From: CAYYMH01 sp964472785
GTDB taxonomy: Bacteria > Zhuqueibacterota > Zhuqueibacteria > Thermofontimicrobiales > Thermofontimicrobiaceae
Reading direction: 5' to 3'
Assembly (NCBI GenBank): GCA_964472785.1
Contig: CAYYMH010000010.1
Location: forward strand, 1 to 64,000
DNA length: 64,000 nucleotides
Every line of letters begins with the position of its first letter. Within the stretch, counting starts at the first letter, position 1. The notes below the pieces were generated by a model. It made no database searches, was not told where the DNA came from, and saw nothing but the letters and a program-made list of their open reading frames with translations. Made by a program: the position numbers and the translations under genes. Shown in pieces: positions 41,726 through 51,210 of the stretch.

Positions 41726-42391
41726 CTACGCCATTTCCAAGACCTTTCTTACACACTTTCGGATGCCTTTCGCGACATGCGCAATTGAGGGTCCCAACAT
41801 ATAAGCGGGTGTCGAAACAATTTTATTCCCTTCGTCAACAGCAATTTCATCAACTGCGCATTCCACATGTTTTCCCCCCATTTCCTCGATCGCTTTTGCT
41901 GTATCCTCATCATTACCGATTGTTAATTTAGGGGAATGTTCACCCAGAACTTTCGCTGCCAGCGCCGGGGCAATGCAAATAAAACCAATCGGCTTGTTCG
42001 CTTCATGCATTGCTTTAATCAATTTTTCAACTTCGGGATTTACACTACAATTCGTTCCCTCTACGGCAAATGTGCATAAATTTTTAGCCGCACCAAATCC
42101 ACCCGGAAAAATAAGCGCATCGAGTTGATCCGCAGAAATATCTGCAATATCCTTGATCTCACCCCGAGCAATTCGAGCAGATTCAGTAAGTACATTTCGA
42201 GACTCACCTTCCGCAGGTTCGCCTTTAAGATGATTCATCACATGCATTTGCTCCATGTTTGGCGCCATGCAAATCACATTGGCGTTTTCTTCATCTAACG
42301 TCAACAATGTGAGCACCGCTTCATGAATTTCACTACCGTCAAAAACGCCACTGCCAGCCAGTACAACACCGACTTTCTTATTTTGTCCCAT
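41726..42391 (-). CDS. elbB: ElbB/ES1-type DJ-1/PfpI family protein (putative glyoxalase)
   Basis: 221 residues. It matches ElbB from the start: KVGVVLAGSGVFDGSEIHEAVLTLLTLD, ICMAPNMEQMHVMNH, NVLTESARIARGEIKDI, LDALIFPGGFGAAKNLCTFA, and nucleophile-elbow Cys in PIGFICIAPALAAKVLG. E. coli ElbB has weak glyoxalase activity and was linked to isoprenoid synthesis. The physiological role is unclear. It has its own terminator and is monocistronic. Confidence 0.93.
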   Translation of the reverse strand: MGQNKKVGVVLAGSGVFDGSEIHEAVLTLLTLDEENANVICMAPNMEQMHVMNHLKGEPAEGESRNVLTESARIARGEIKDIADISADQLDALIFPGGFGAAKNLCTFAVEGTNCSVNPEVEKLIKAMHEANKPIGFICIAPALAAKVLGEHSPKLTIGNDEDTAKAIEEMGGKHVECAVDEIAVDEGNKIVSTPAYMLGPSIAHVAKGIRKCVRKVLEMA

Positions 42392-42530
42392 AATTCATCC
42401 TCCATTAAATTTTCATTTGATTTGCATATAGATTAATATAAAGAAATTAGCCCATGATGTCAATGAAAAATTTCGAATTGATAGTATTAAACAATTTTTT
42501 CTGAATTGACTAAATTCAATAAAAAATAAC

Positions 42531-42559
42531 TTGACTTTTAACCAGAATTTTAGTATTAT
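42531..42559 (+). promoter_or_regulatory. Sigma-70 promoter of tRNA-Ala
   Basis: TTGACT (42531-42536), 17-base spacer, TATTAT (42554-42559), ending 13 bases before the tRNA 5' end. Confidence 0.75.
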
Positions 42560-42572
42560 TTTACCACAGATT

Positions 42573-42645
42573 GGGGCTATAGCTCAGCTGGGAGAGCGCA
42601 TGACTGGCAGTCATGAGGTCAGGGGTTCGAGCCCCCTTAGCTCCA
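42573..42645 (+). tRNA. tRNA-Ala (anticodon GGC)
   Basis: A 73-nt cloverleaf: acceptor GGGGCTA/TAGCTCC with A73, D-arm GCTC-AGCTGGGA-GAGC, anticodon stem CATGA/TCATG with loop CTGGCAG (anticodon GGC), T-arm AGGGG-TTCGAGC-CCCCT. CCA is not encoded. A promoter precedes it and a terminator follows. Confidence 0.97.
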
Positions 42646-42652
42646 CGACTCG

Positions 42653-42691
42653 AAGACCTCGTAAAACTATTTTTTTATGAGGTCTTTTTTT
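42653..42691 (+). terminator. Rho-independent terminator of tRNA-Ala
   Basis: AAGACCTC (42653-42660) pairs with GAGGTCTT (42679-42686), followed by a run of T. Confidence 0.9.
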
Positions 42692-42768
42692 ATTTAATTT
42701 AATCAATATTCAAGCGCGTTCAAAATCTATTTTTTTATAATTATTCTTAATACCTTGAATAATTCATA

Positions 42769-42917
42769 CGCCACAAAGTCTCTAATACACAAAGGCACAA
42801 AACGTAATGAAAATATAAAGCCTGGCAGGCAAAGGAGATTAATCGACTCAGAATATTTTTTATGAATGCTTTTTTTACAACTTTGTGATTCTTCGTGACT
42901 TGGTGCCTTGGTGGCAA
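42769..42917. repeat. Dispersed intergenic element with imperfect inverted arms
   Basis: CGCCACAAAGTCTC..ACACAAAGGCAC (42769-42798) faces CTTTGTGATTCTTCGTGACTTGG..CCTTGGTGGC (42881-42916) in inverted orientation. The same style of repeat occurs at 12253-12342. The remainder of 42692-43037 has only the promoter listed next. Confidence 0.55.
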
Positions 42918-42970
42918 GATTTATGAATTAAACAGGATACATTCTTTTCCACAATTATTTAAAATTTTAC

Positions 42971-42999
42971 TTGAATTTATCTGTTGATGTTGCTATTTT
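42971..42999 (+). promoter_or_regulatory. Candidate promoter of the purine-catabolism operon
   Basis: TTGAAT (42971-42976), 17-base spacer, TATTTT (42994-42999), 38 bases before the first ATG. I see no obvious operator next to it. Confidence 0.45.
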
Positions 43000-43037
43000 A
43001 GTAATACATTTTTTTCGGACAAAAACTTGGAGACGAA

Positions 43038-44501
43038 ATGGAAGAATGGAATTGGGACGTTAAAAATTTCGATTTTCTGAAAAACACCATCAAACGCTGC
43101 CGCCAACAAAAGATACGACTTCCCACCTTTGAACAATTAAAACATCCTCATTTAATTCCAAAACACATTCAACAACAACTCCCCAAAATTAGTTTAGATG
43201 ATTTACATCCACTCAATTTGTTCCGGATTAACTGGTGTAACGATCCGGAAAATAAGGGCATCGGCGATATTAATTATTTGGAAATACCTCAATCCATCAG
43301 TGGAATCAAAGCCCGGATCATCGGACTTATCGGGAAATTTTTCCCCACCGGTGCTCACAAGGTTGGCGCTACTTACGGATGTCTTACTCCCTATTTGGTT
43401 ACCGGCCGTTTTAATCCCGAATATCACAAAGCGGTTTGGCCCTCGACCGGTAATTATTGTCGCGGCGGTGTGTTTAATTCCAATTTACTTGCCGTAGATT
43501 CGGTGGCAATTTTGCCGGAAGAAATGAGTCAGGAACGGTTTGACTGGCTTCGGGAGCGCGGCGCGGAAGTTTACGCGACGCGGGGTTGTGAGAGCAATGT
43601 GAAAGAAATTTACGATAAGTGTCACGAGTTAGCAGCAGAAAGTGATAAATATCTTATTCTAAACCAGTTTGATCAATTCGGCAACGCAATCTGGCATTAT
43701 GAAATTACCGGATTTACCATTGAAAAATTATTTAATCAGTTAAAAGAAAACAGACAAAGGTTAACTGCATTTGTGAGTGCCACCGGTTCAGCCGGAACAA
43801 TCGCCGCAGGTGATTATTTACGGGAAAAATTTCCACTGATCAAAGTGCTGGCAACCGAAGCATTGCAGTGTCCGACATTACTGCTTAACGGATTTGGCGG
43901 GCATCGTATCGAGGGCATCGGTGACAAACACGTGCCCTGGATTCATAATGTTAAAAATCTGGATGCAGTTTGTGATATTGATGATGAACACACGTTACGC
44001 ATTCTCCGGTTGTTTAACGAAGCAGCCGGACATGATTGGCTGATCGAAAAAGAGGTTGCCGAAGCTACCGTGCGACAACTTCCTCTGCTGGGAATTTCTT
44101 CAATCTGCAATGTACTGAGCGCTATTAAAATGGCTCGATATTTCGAGTTTGGTGAAAATGATGTGATCGTAACGATTTTTACAGACTCTTCTGATCTTTA
44201 TAAATCCCGATTAAAGGAAATGAATCAAATTTATGGTGAATATCAGAAAAAAGACGCAGAACTGGATTGGACCGTTTACATCAAAAATCAAAAAATTGAT
44301 TATTTTAAGGAATTAAATTACTACGACAAGAAGAAAATTCATAACCTTAAATATTTTACCTGGGTTGAACAGCAGGGAAAAGATGTCGATGAACTGAACG
44401 CTCAATGGTACGATGAGGATTATTGGCATGAGCGCTTTTCTATCGCACCGCACTGGGATAAATTAATCACTGAATTTAATCAAAAAGTAGGCGTTGAATA
44501 A
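43038..44501 (+). CDS. Fold-type II PLP-dependent enzyme (TrpB-like), probable lyase of the purine operon
   Basis: 487 residues, GGAG before the ATG. The PLP lysine is Lys108 in FPTGAHKVGATYG. The substrate loop is WPSTGNYCRGGVFNSNL, the phosphate-binding loop SATGSAGTIAAGDYLRE, and the Ser-rich end TIFTDSSDLY. The family (tryptophan synthase beta/threonine synthase/diaminopropionate lyase fold) does beta-elimination or replacement. In yge-type purine clusters a PLP lyase (YgeX) splits 2,3-diaminopropionate to pyruvate and ammonia. No other clear YgeX is present, so this or the gene at 54558 may serve that step. It is the first gene of the operon and its stop overlaps the possible TTG start of the next. 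Confidence 0.8.
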   Translation: MEEWNWDVKNFDFLKNTIKRCRQQKIRLPTFEQLKHPHLIPKHIQQQLPKISLDDLHPLNLFRINWCNDPENKGIGDINYLEIPQSISGIKARIIGLIGKFFPTGAHKVGATYGCLTPYLVTGRFNPEYHKAVWPSTGNYCRGGVFNSNLLAVDSVAILPEEMSQERFDWLRERGAEVYATRGCESNVKEIYDKCHELAAESDKYLILNQFDQFGNAIWHYEITGFTIEKLFNQLKENRQRLTAFVSATGSAGTIAAGDYLREKFPLIKVLATEALQCPTLLLNGFGGHRIEGIGDKHVPWIHNVKNLDAVCDIDDEHTLRILRLFNEAAGHDWLIEKEVAEATVRQLPLLGISSICNVLSAIKMARYFEFGENDVIVTIFTDSSDLYKSRLKEMNQIYGEYQKKDAELDWTVYIKNQKIDYFKELNYYDKKKIHNLKYFTWVEQQGKDVDELNAQWYDEDYWHERFSIAPHWDKLITEFNQKVGVE

Positions 44502-44526
44502 ACTATCATTTGACGATTTATTTTTT

Positions 44527-45996
44527 ATGGTAACGAACGAAAAAAATGTATTAAAAAATGTATTTATCAGCCACAAAAACAATCAATTGAAGCTGGTGGA
44601 CATTTATTTTACAGAAAAAATCGAAGCGATCGTTCCGAAAATTGAAAGATTAATCCACTGGAAAGATATCTCGGATCTTCAGAAGTGGACACGATTTCAG
44701 CATGATTTTCAATCAGAGGATAGTACGGCAAATGGCAAAGTTCACGATGGTAATTTTCTGTTAGCTATTCCCGGAAGTATTGACGCGCATGTTCATTTCA
44801 ATACACCCGGCTTTGAGCAGCGGGAGGACTTTGATCACGCCTCGCTGGCAGCGGCTTTCGGCGGTGTGACGACCGTATTTGACATGCCCTGCACTTCCCT
44901 GCCACCGGTGACATCGGTGGCTCATTTGAATTCAAAATATCAGGCGGTTAAAGGTCGCAGTTGGATCGATTATGGATTTTGGGGAGGAATTTCCGGGACA
45001 GATATACACAATGAAAGAGAAGCAGAACGAAAGGTTGAAGCATTAGCAGATGCCGGTGTCGTCGGTTTCAAGGTCTATTGCATTTCCGGTATGTCAACGT
45101 TCACTGATTTAACCTACGATCAAATCGAAAAAGTGGCTGGCTGGATAAAAAAAACCGGCTTGCCCATGGCAGTTCATGCCGAGGATAAAAAAATGGTTTT
45201 ATCGCGACGAGAACAATTGCAGAGATTGGGACAAAATGACTGGCAAGCCTACTGTCAGGCAAGAGATGCGTCCGCCGAAGCTGAAGCCGTTTCAAAATTA
45301 ATCACAATTGCGGAGAAAACAGATTGTCACATTCACATCGTCCATTTGAGTTCGAAACGGGCGCTGGATATGATTCGGCACGCAAAATCTGATGGTGTGA
45401 ACATCACGACTGAAACCTGTCCACATTTCCTTTATTTCACCCAGAAAGATTTTGAAAATCCAAAAATTCGCGCCTTTTTAAAAACAGCGCCACCAGTAAA
45501 GTTGGAACAAGATAAAATTGCCCTCTGGGAAGGATTAAGTGACGGAACAATCGATTTTGTAACCACTGACCATGCAGGGTGTCATCCGAGGAAAGAAAAA
45601 AGCTCAACAAATTTCTGGGATGTGTATGCCGGCATTCCCGGAGTGGAACATCGCGTTCCATTTATGTTTAGCGAAGGCTTTAAAAAAAATCGGTTGACCT
45701 TATCCGAAACCATCGACTTACTGACGACCAATGTTGCTGAACATTTTAACACGTCAGATAAAAAAGGAGATTTAGCATCAGGGAAAGATGCGGACATGGT
45801 GTTGGTGAATTTATGGAATAGCCAGATCGTGAAATCTGAAGACATGCACAGCAAAGGAAAGTTCACGCCGTTCGAAGGTTGTGAATTCGGTTGCTCGATT
45901 GAATCAACTTTTCTTCGCGGACGATTAATCACAGACAGAGGCGCTGAACAAAGGGATAAATCGACATTTGGACAGCCGGTGAAGTTGAGGATTTAG
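44527..45996 (+). CDS. Cyclic amidohydrolase (allantoinase/hydantoinase/dihydropyrimidinase-like)
   Basis: 489 residues from the ATG at 44527; a TTG at 44494 overlapping the previous stop would add 11 residues. Metal ligands are in order: DAHVHFNTPG (HxH), the carbamylated-type Lys in VVGFKVYC, MAVHAED, HIHIVHLSS and the terminal Asp in FVTTDHAG. The motif AAFGGVTTVFDMPCTSLPPVTS is close to AllB/HydA. It hydrolyses cyclic amide rings (hydantoin, dihydropyrimidine, allantoin). In this operon it probably opens one ring of a purine-derived intermediate. Confidence 0.88.
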   Translation: MVTNEKNVLKNVFISHKNNQLKLVDIYFTEKIEAIVPKIERLIHWKDISDLQKWTRFQHDFQSEDSTANGKVHDGNFLLAIPGSIDAHVHFNTPGFEQREDFDHASLAAAFGGVTTVFDMPCTSLPPVTSVAHLNSKYQAVKGRSWIDYGFWGGISGTDIHNEREAERKVEALADAGVVGFKVYCISGMSTFTDLTYDQIEKVAGWIKKTGLPMAVHAEDKKMVLSRREQLQRLGQNDWQAYCQARDASAEAEAVSKLITIAEKTDCHIHIVHLSSKRALDMIRHAKSDGVNITTETCPHFLYFTQKDFENPKIRAFLKTAPPVKLEQDKIALWEGLSDGTIDFVTTDHAGCHPRKEKSSTNFWDVYAGIPGVEHRVPFMFSEGFKKNRLTLSETIDLLTTNVAEHFNTSDKKGDLASGKDADMVLVNLWNSQIVKSEDMHSKGKFTPFEGCEFGCSIESTFLRGRLITDRGAEQRDKSTFGQPVKLRI

Positions 45997-46071
45997 CACT
46001 TCGTTGAAAAATTTATTTTATCTGTTTTATCCAGTAAGATTGTAGGATTTCAAATAACAATAGCACTAAAA

Positions 46072-47403
46072 ATGAATAATTTCACAATTAAAAACGCCTG
46101 GATTTGTCAAATTGTCAACGGCTCGATAGCACCGGTTTTCGGAGAAATCGAAGTCGAGGATGGCAAAATTGCCTGCATCAAGCCGAAAAACGTTGCAAAC
46201 AACTCCAACGAAACTCAAAATGACGCTGGCTGTCGAATCGTTACTGTTCCGCTGATCAATTTTCATCATCATTTTTATTCACAACTCGTCAAAGGTTTGC
46301 CCTTTAATGGTGATCTGCACAATTTTGAACACATTTTAAAAAATCTGTGGTGGAAACTGGATCAGCAATTGGATCTCGATACCATTACTGCCTGCGCTCA
46401 ATTAGCTGGCCTGGAGTCAATTCGGCAAGGCGTCACGTATATTTTCGATCACCATTCCTCGCCCGCAGCAATAAGTGGGAGCCTTTCGACCATTAAGGGA
46501 GTAGTCGAAAAATTAAAATTGCGGGCAGTTTTGTGCTACGAGACTTCGGATCGAAATGGGAAATCGACGGCTTTGGACTCATTAAGAGAAAATGAACAAT
46601 TTACCCGTCTTCACTCAACAGCAGACGTTAAATCCATGTTAGGACTGCACGCTTCTTTTACATTATCAGATGACACGTTACAAAAAGCCAGCGAAATTCT
46701 GCAAAATCAGAATTTAGGCATTCACATCCATTTGTGTGAAGATGAGATTGATCGACAAATCAGCACAAAAAAATACCATCGTTCACCAGTGGAAAGGCTC
46801 AAAGATTTCGATCTGCTAAATTCAAAGGGAATTTTAACCCATGGCGTCCATTTAACTGACAGCGACTATTCCGACATTACTAAATTTGGCAGTGCCATCG
46901 CTTATAATCCGGACTCCAATCTGAACAACGCAGTGGGTTTGCCCCGATTTCTCAAGGTACCACCGGACATTCCCATTCTGATTGGAACAGACGGCATGCA
47001 TTCAAATATCGCTCGTTCCATGAAACAACTGTTCCTGCTCTATCGGTATTTGGGCGGAAACGCTGAGGAAACTTTTAATTGGATAAAAAGGATTTATTTT
47101 GATCAGCTTGATTTCATTAAAAAATATTTTACCGATTTTCCGTCTCTGCAGGCTGGAGATCGCGCCGATTTTATTGTTTGGGATTACGTACCACCGAATT
47201 TTCTGACGCCGGACAATTTTTGGGGTCACTTCATTTGTGGGGCTCTCGAGTCTCCCATTTATTCTGTGATGCACGCAGGTACTTATTTGATGGAACAATT
47301 CCGAATACAGCATGTAAATAAATCGGCTATTCGGAAAAATGTTTGTAAGCAAGGGCAAAAATTGTATCAACGAATTAAGAATTTGAGAAATAAACCAAAT
47401 TAG
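46072..47403 (+). CDS. ssnA: SsnA-like amidohydrolase/aminohydrolase
   Basis: 443 residues. It is an amidohydrolase of the SsnA/ATZ-TRZ type: HxH in VPLINFHHHFYSQLVKGL, then WWKLDQQLDLDTITACAQLAGLESIRQGVTYIFDHHSS, His in LGLHASFTLSD, HIHLCEDEID and the catalytic Asp in LIGTDGMHSNIARSM. ssnA is a standard member of the xdhD/ygfK/ygeY purine clusters and acts on a purine-ring intermediate. It lies 75 bases after the previous gene and 11 before the next. Confidence 0.88.
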   Translation: MNNFTIKNAWICQIVNGSIAPVFGEIEVEDGKIACIKPKNVANNSNETQNDAGCRIVTVPLINFHHHFYSQLVKGLPFNGDLHNFEHILKNLWWKLDQQLDLDTITACAQLAGLESIRQGVTYIFDHHSSPAAISGSLSTIKGVVEKLKLRAVLCYETSDRNGKSTALDSLRENEQFTRLHSTADVKSMLGLHASFTLSDDTLQKASEILQNQNLGIHIHLCEDEIDRQISTKKYHRSPVERLKDFDLLNSKGILTHGVHLTDSDYSDITKFGSAIAYNPDSNLNNAVGLPRFLKVPPDIPILIGTDGMHSNIARSMKQLFLLYRYLGGNAEETFNWIKRIYFDQLDFIKKYFTDFPSLQAGDRADFIVWDYVPPNFLTPDNFWGHFICGALESPIYSVMHAGTYLMEQFRIQHVNKSAIRKNVCKQGQKLYQRIKNLRNKPN

Positions 47404-47414
47404 CTTTTCGAGTT

Positions 47415-49829
47415 ATGAACAACGAATTCTCAACAATTGGTAAACCGGTTATCCGAGAAGATGGCTGGGAGAAAGTCACCGGACAGGCCAAATTTGCGGA
47501 TGATTTTAATTATCCCGATCAACTATTTGCTGTTCCGGTTCGGGTACCGGCTATTCATGCCAGGATTAAAAATGTCGATTATGCTGAGATCATTGGAAAC
47601 GCTGATTTAATAACGGTTTGCGATTCAAAAGACATTCCTGGCGCCCAAAAGGTCGGTCCGATTCGAAAAGATCAGCCGATTTTTTGCAGTGAAAAAGTCG
47701 TCACATCCGGAGATGTTGTTTCACTTCTGGTGGGGCAATCGAGAGAGAAACTCATGCAGTTGCGCGAGCACGTTCAAGTTGATTATGAACCGCTGCCAAT
47801 CCTGTCTGATCCGTCCAAAGCGTTAAATGAAGATGCTATCTTAATTCACCCCGAATTTCAAAATAATCTGATTGTTCATTATCCGCTTCGTAAAGGTGAC
47901 ATTGAACAGGGATTTCAGCAAAGCGATGAGATTATTGAACAAACCTACACGACTCAATTAATAGAACATGCTTATTTGGAGCCAGAAGCTGTCATCGCTA
48001 TTCCGCTTGGCAGAAAAAAAGGCATCAAAATTATTGGCAGCATCCAAAATCCGTACACTGCCCGCCGGATTGTCGCTTCGGTTTTAAATTGGCCTTTAAC
48101 GAAAGTACGCATCATTCAGGCAGAATTAGGCGGCTCGTTTGGCGGGAAAGACGATACCATGAACATTTTAGCCTCCCGGGCAGCAATCGCTGCACTGAAA
48201 ACCAATCGTCCGGTAAAAATTCGTTACGACCGGGAAGATTCCGTTTTGGAGTCTTACAAGCGTCATCCGTACATCATGAATTATAAAGCCGGCTTTAGTA
48301 ACAACGGAAAAATACGAGCCATGAAAATCGACATCATTGCTGATGGAGGCGGCTATGCCTCAATGAGTCCTTTTGTTACCTGGAGAAGTGTGGTTCAGGC
48401 GACCGGGCCTTATGAAATTGAACATGTGTGGACTAATGTGAGAGCAGTTTACACGAATAATCCGTACACAGGCGCCATGAGAGGATTTGGCTCGCCGCAG
48501 CCGATTTTCGCTAACGAATCACTGATGGATGAAATTGCCATCAGGACAAATAAAACGCCGGATGAAATACGCCGCATCAACGCGCTGAAACAAAATTCTG
48601 TCACTGCGAGCGGACAGAAATTGAGCGCGCATGATGTTAATTTATTAACAGTGCTGGATCGTGCCGCGGAAAAGTCTGAATTTTCCAGAAAATGGACGGT
48701 GAATCATAGCGAAAACGTAGTTCAAAATCCACAATCGACGGCTTCAAGCACAAATCAGTTCAGATCAGGAAATTTCATTCTAAAAGACGACGATTTCATC
48801 GGTTCCGATGATTTAATCAGAAAGGGAATCGGGCTTGCGGTCAGCTATCGTGGCTGTTCGCTCGGCGCCGAAGGAGTTGATGCTGCGGCAGCCTATTTGT
48901 CGGTCCAGCCTGACGGTTCGGTCTATTTAATCTCCGGTTTGGCGGAAAATGGACAGGGATTACGCACGACGTTTTCAATGATTGCAACTGAGGTACTGGG
49001 GATTTCGATTGATGACATCTATTATTTGGAGCAGGATACGGGCATTATTCCGGATAGCGGTCCTACGGTTGCGTCGAGATCCACGCTAATGGGGGGCGGA
49101 GCAGTAAAAGCAGCGGCGGAAATTGTTCGGAAACGGTTGGAAAAATTGCTGCGTGAGCACTGGAAAGAAATCGGAGCCACAGCTTTCAATTTTATCAACC
49201 ACCATGTTTCCCCAACCGAACAATCCCATCAGCGAATTTCGTTTGCTGATTTGTGCGAATTGGCTTATCAGAACGGCATTAACTTAGCAGCCCTCGGCTG
49301 GTACGCCGGCCCCAAAGTTGACTGGGATGAAAAGATAGGTCAGGGACCAGCCTATTTTACTTATGTTTACGGCTGCCAGGTGGCTGAAGTACGGGTGAAT
49401 ATGGCAACCGGAGAAGTTTATGTGGATCGGATATTCGCAGTGCATGATCCGGGTAAAGTAATTAACCTGTTAGGCGCGCAGGGACAGGTTTTTGGCGGAG
49501 TCAGCCAGGGAGCTGGCTATGGATTATGGGAAAAAATTAACACATTGGAGGGACAAATTCAGGAACTGAATTTCGATCAATATTTAATTCCGACCAGCAA
49601 GGATATCGGTGAAATTGAACCAATCTTCATCGAAGGCAAGGACAAATATGGACCGTGGGGAGCAAAATCACTGGGGGAACCCACCATGGAACTCACTGCT
49701 GCCGCGATCGCCAACGCGGTGCGCAATGCAACGGGTCAACGTTTTTTCAATATGCCGTTGAATCTGGAAGAAATCATATTAAAAAGAAAACTCATCAACA
49801 AAAATGCGGTGCGGGGTAGCCATTTATGA
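47415..49829 (+). CDS. Molybdenum hydroxylase (xanthine dehydrogenase-type) Mo-binding subunit, set A
   Basis: 804 residues. The Mo-pterin domains are clear: GKPVIREDGWEKVTGQAKFADDF at the start, GGSFGGKDD, the active-site Arg in AMRGFGSPQ, VYLISGLAENGQGLRTTF, GPTVASRSTLMGGGAVKAA and the catalytic Glu in GAKSLGEPTMELT. Such subunits hydroxylate purines next to a ring nitrogen or, in anaerobic pathways, may reduce them. It forms a three-subunit enzyme with the next two genes (FAD and 2Fe-2S subunits) and overlaps the FAD gene as ATGA. Confidence 0.92.
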   Translation: MNNEFSTIGKPVIREDGWEKVTGQAKFADDFNYPDQLFAVPVRVPAIHARIKNVDYAEIIGNADLITVCDSKDIPGAQKVGPIRKDQPIFCSEKVVTSGDVVSLLVGQSREKLMQLREHVQVDYEPLPILSDPSKALNEDAILIHPEFQNNLIVHYPLRKGDIEQGFQQSDEIIEQTYTTQLIEHAYLEPEAVIAIPLGRKKGIKIIGSIQNPYTARRIVASVLNWPLTKVRIIQAELGGSFGGKDDTMNILASRAAIAALKTNRPVKIRYDREDSVLESYKRHPYIMNYKAGFSNNGKIRAMKIDIIADGGGYASMSPFVTWRSVVQATGPYEIEHVWTNVRAVYTNNPYTGAMRGFGSPQPIFANESLMDEIAIRTNKTPDEIRRINALKQNSVTASGQKLSAHDVNLLTVLDRAAEKSEFSRKWTVNHSENVVQNPQSTASSTNQFRSGNFILKDDDFIGSDDLIRKGIGLAVSYRGCSLGAEGVDAAAAYLSVQPDGSVYLISGLAENGQGLRTTFSMIATEVLGISIDDIYYLEQDTGIIPDSGPTVASRSTLMGGGAVKAAAEIVRKRLEKLLREHWKEIGATAFNFINHHVSPTEQSHQRISFADLCELAYQNGINLAALGWYAGPKVDWDEKIGQGPAYFTYVYGCQVAEVRVNMATGEVYVDRIFAVHDPGKVINLLGAQGQVFGGVSQGAGYGLWEKINTLEGQIQELNFDQYLIPTSKDIGEIEPIFIEGKDKYGPWGAKSLGEPTMELTAAAIANAVRNATGQRFFNMPLNLEEIILKRKLINKNAVRGSHL

Positions 49830-50689
49830 TACCCGAAATCGAATTTTATCGACCACAATCTTTGGAAGAGCTGCTGATTTTTCTCAAAGAGAATCTATCG
49901 GCTGCCAAAATAATTGCCGGTGGAACCGATATTATTCCGGGCTTGCGTCAGAAAGCGTCCCGATTTCGGCACATTCAAAAACTGGCTGACATTCACAATT
50001 TGAAAGAATTGAAGGCTATCAAACTCAAAGATGAATACCTTTCGATTGGCGCTTGCGCCAGGTTTTCCCAAATTATGGAAAATCCGCTTATTAGAGAATA
50101 TTTTCCGCTAATAGCAACAGCAGCAAGTCTCATCGGCAGCACACAAATCCGTAATCGAGCCACGATCGCTGGCAACTTTGTCAACAATGCACCCTGTGCG
50201 GACAGTGTCCCTCCGCTACTGGTTTATGATGCACAAATTTCCATTCAATCTCATCAGCACGCATATTCCATTCCGTTAAAAGATATATTTTTAAAAGCTT
50301 ATCAGACGCTCATCAAACCCGATGAGGTAGTTACCGAAATTAGACTTCCTTTTTTAAAGAATGATTATTGGGGCGAATTTTATAAACTGGGAAGAAGGCG
50401 CGGCGTCGCGATAAGCCGAATCTCGTTCGCTATCTTAATGCACCTGCAAAGCGAAATTATCCAGGACATTCGAATTGCGTCTGGCGCGATAACGCCGATC
50501 AGTGTCAGATTAGCGGAAATTGAGGAGGCTGCGCGCAACCAAAAAGCGAGTAGCGAATTGTTTCGTCAACTGGCGCAACAATTAGGAAATGAAATAGAAA
50601 AAATAACCGGTACACGTTGGTCCACTTCTTACAAATTGCCAGTGGTTCAGCACATGTTTTATCAGACATTGCTGAAATTAACCTATTAA
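49826..50689 (+). CDS. Molybdenum hydroxylase FAD-binding subunit, set A
   Basis: 287 residues. FAD-binding motifs are AAKIIAGGTDIIPGLRQK (~30-47) and STQIRNRATIAGNFVNNAPCADSVPPLLV (~108-136). GEFYKLGRRRGVAISRISFAI and IRIASGAITPISVRLAEIEE follow, as in XdhB/YgfM/CoxM. It takes electrons from the iron-sulfur subunit to FAD and on to NAD+ or another acceptor. It overlaps the Mo subunit gene by four bases and precedes the 2Fe-2S gene by 16. Confidence 0.92.
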   Translation: MIPEIEFYRPQSLEELLIFLKENLSAAKIIAGGTDIIPGLRQKASRFRHIQKLADIHNLKELKAIKLKDEYLSIGACARFSQIMENPLIREYFPLIATAASLIGSTQIRNRATIAGNFVNNAPCADSVPPLLVYDAQISIQSHQHAYSIPLKDIFLKAYQTLIKPDEVVTEIRLPFLKNDYWGEFYKLGRRRGVAISRISFAILMHLQSEIIQDIRIASGAITPISVRLAEIEEAARNQKASSELFRQLAQQLGNEIEKITGTRWSTSYKLPVVQHMFYQTLLKLTY

Positions 50690-50705
50690 TTATTTGTCGT
50701 GTAGA

Positions 50706-51188
50706 ATGAAATTCGAGAAAATTACATTTGAATTAAATGGACGTACGGTTGAAATCAGCGTTCAGCAAAATTGGCACCTGATTGACATTTTACGGGAAAA
50801 GTTCAATCTCACCGGAACGAAAGAAGGGTGCGGCATCGGTGAATGCGGTGCTTGTACTGTACTTTTTAATGATCAAGCTGTGAATGCCTGTTTGTTAGTA
50901 GCCGGACAAATTGAGGACGCGAAAATCACCACAATTGAAGGTTTGAATAATGATGAACGAATGAACGTTTTGCAGGAAAACTTTCTCAAGTGCGGTGCGG
51001 TTCAGTGCGGTTTTTGCACGCCGGGAATGTTATTGTCTGCCTACGCGCTTTTACTCAAAAAATCCAGACCAACAACAGACGAGATAAAGGATGCGATCGC
51101 CGGAAATCTGTGTCGTTGCACCGGCTATAAGCAAATTATTCAGGCAATTGAAAAGAGTGCTGAGATTTTAATTCATCACAACAAATAA
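50706..51188 (+). CDS. Molybdenum hydroxylase 2Fe-2S subunit, set A
   Basis: 160 residues from the ATG at 50706. The plant-type ferredoxin cluster is CGIGECGACTVLFNDQAVNAC. The second, four-helix 2Fe-2S cluster is formed by CGAVQCGFCTPGM and CRCTGYKQI. These are all eight cysteines expected for XdhC/CoxS-like small subunits. It carries electrons between the Mo site and FAD. Confidence 0.94.
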   Translation: MKFEKITFELNGRTVEISVQQNWHLIDILREKFNLTGTKEGCGIGECGACTVLFNDQAVNACLLVAGQIEDAKITTIEGLNNDERMNVLQENFLKCGAVQCGFCTPGMLLSAYALLLKKSRPTTDEIKDAIAGNLCRCTGYKQIIQAIEKSAEILIHHNK

Positions 51189-51210
51189 AGCTTTATTAAT
51201 TACAAAAACC

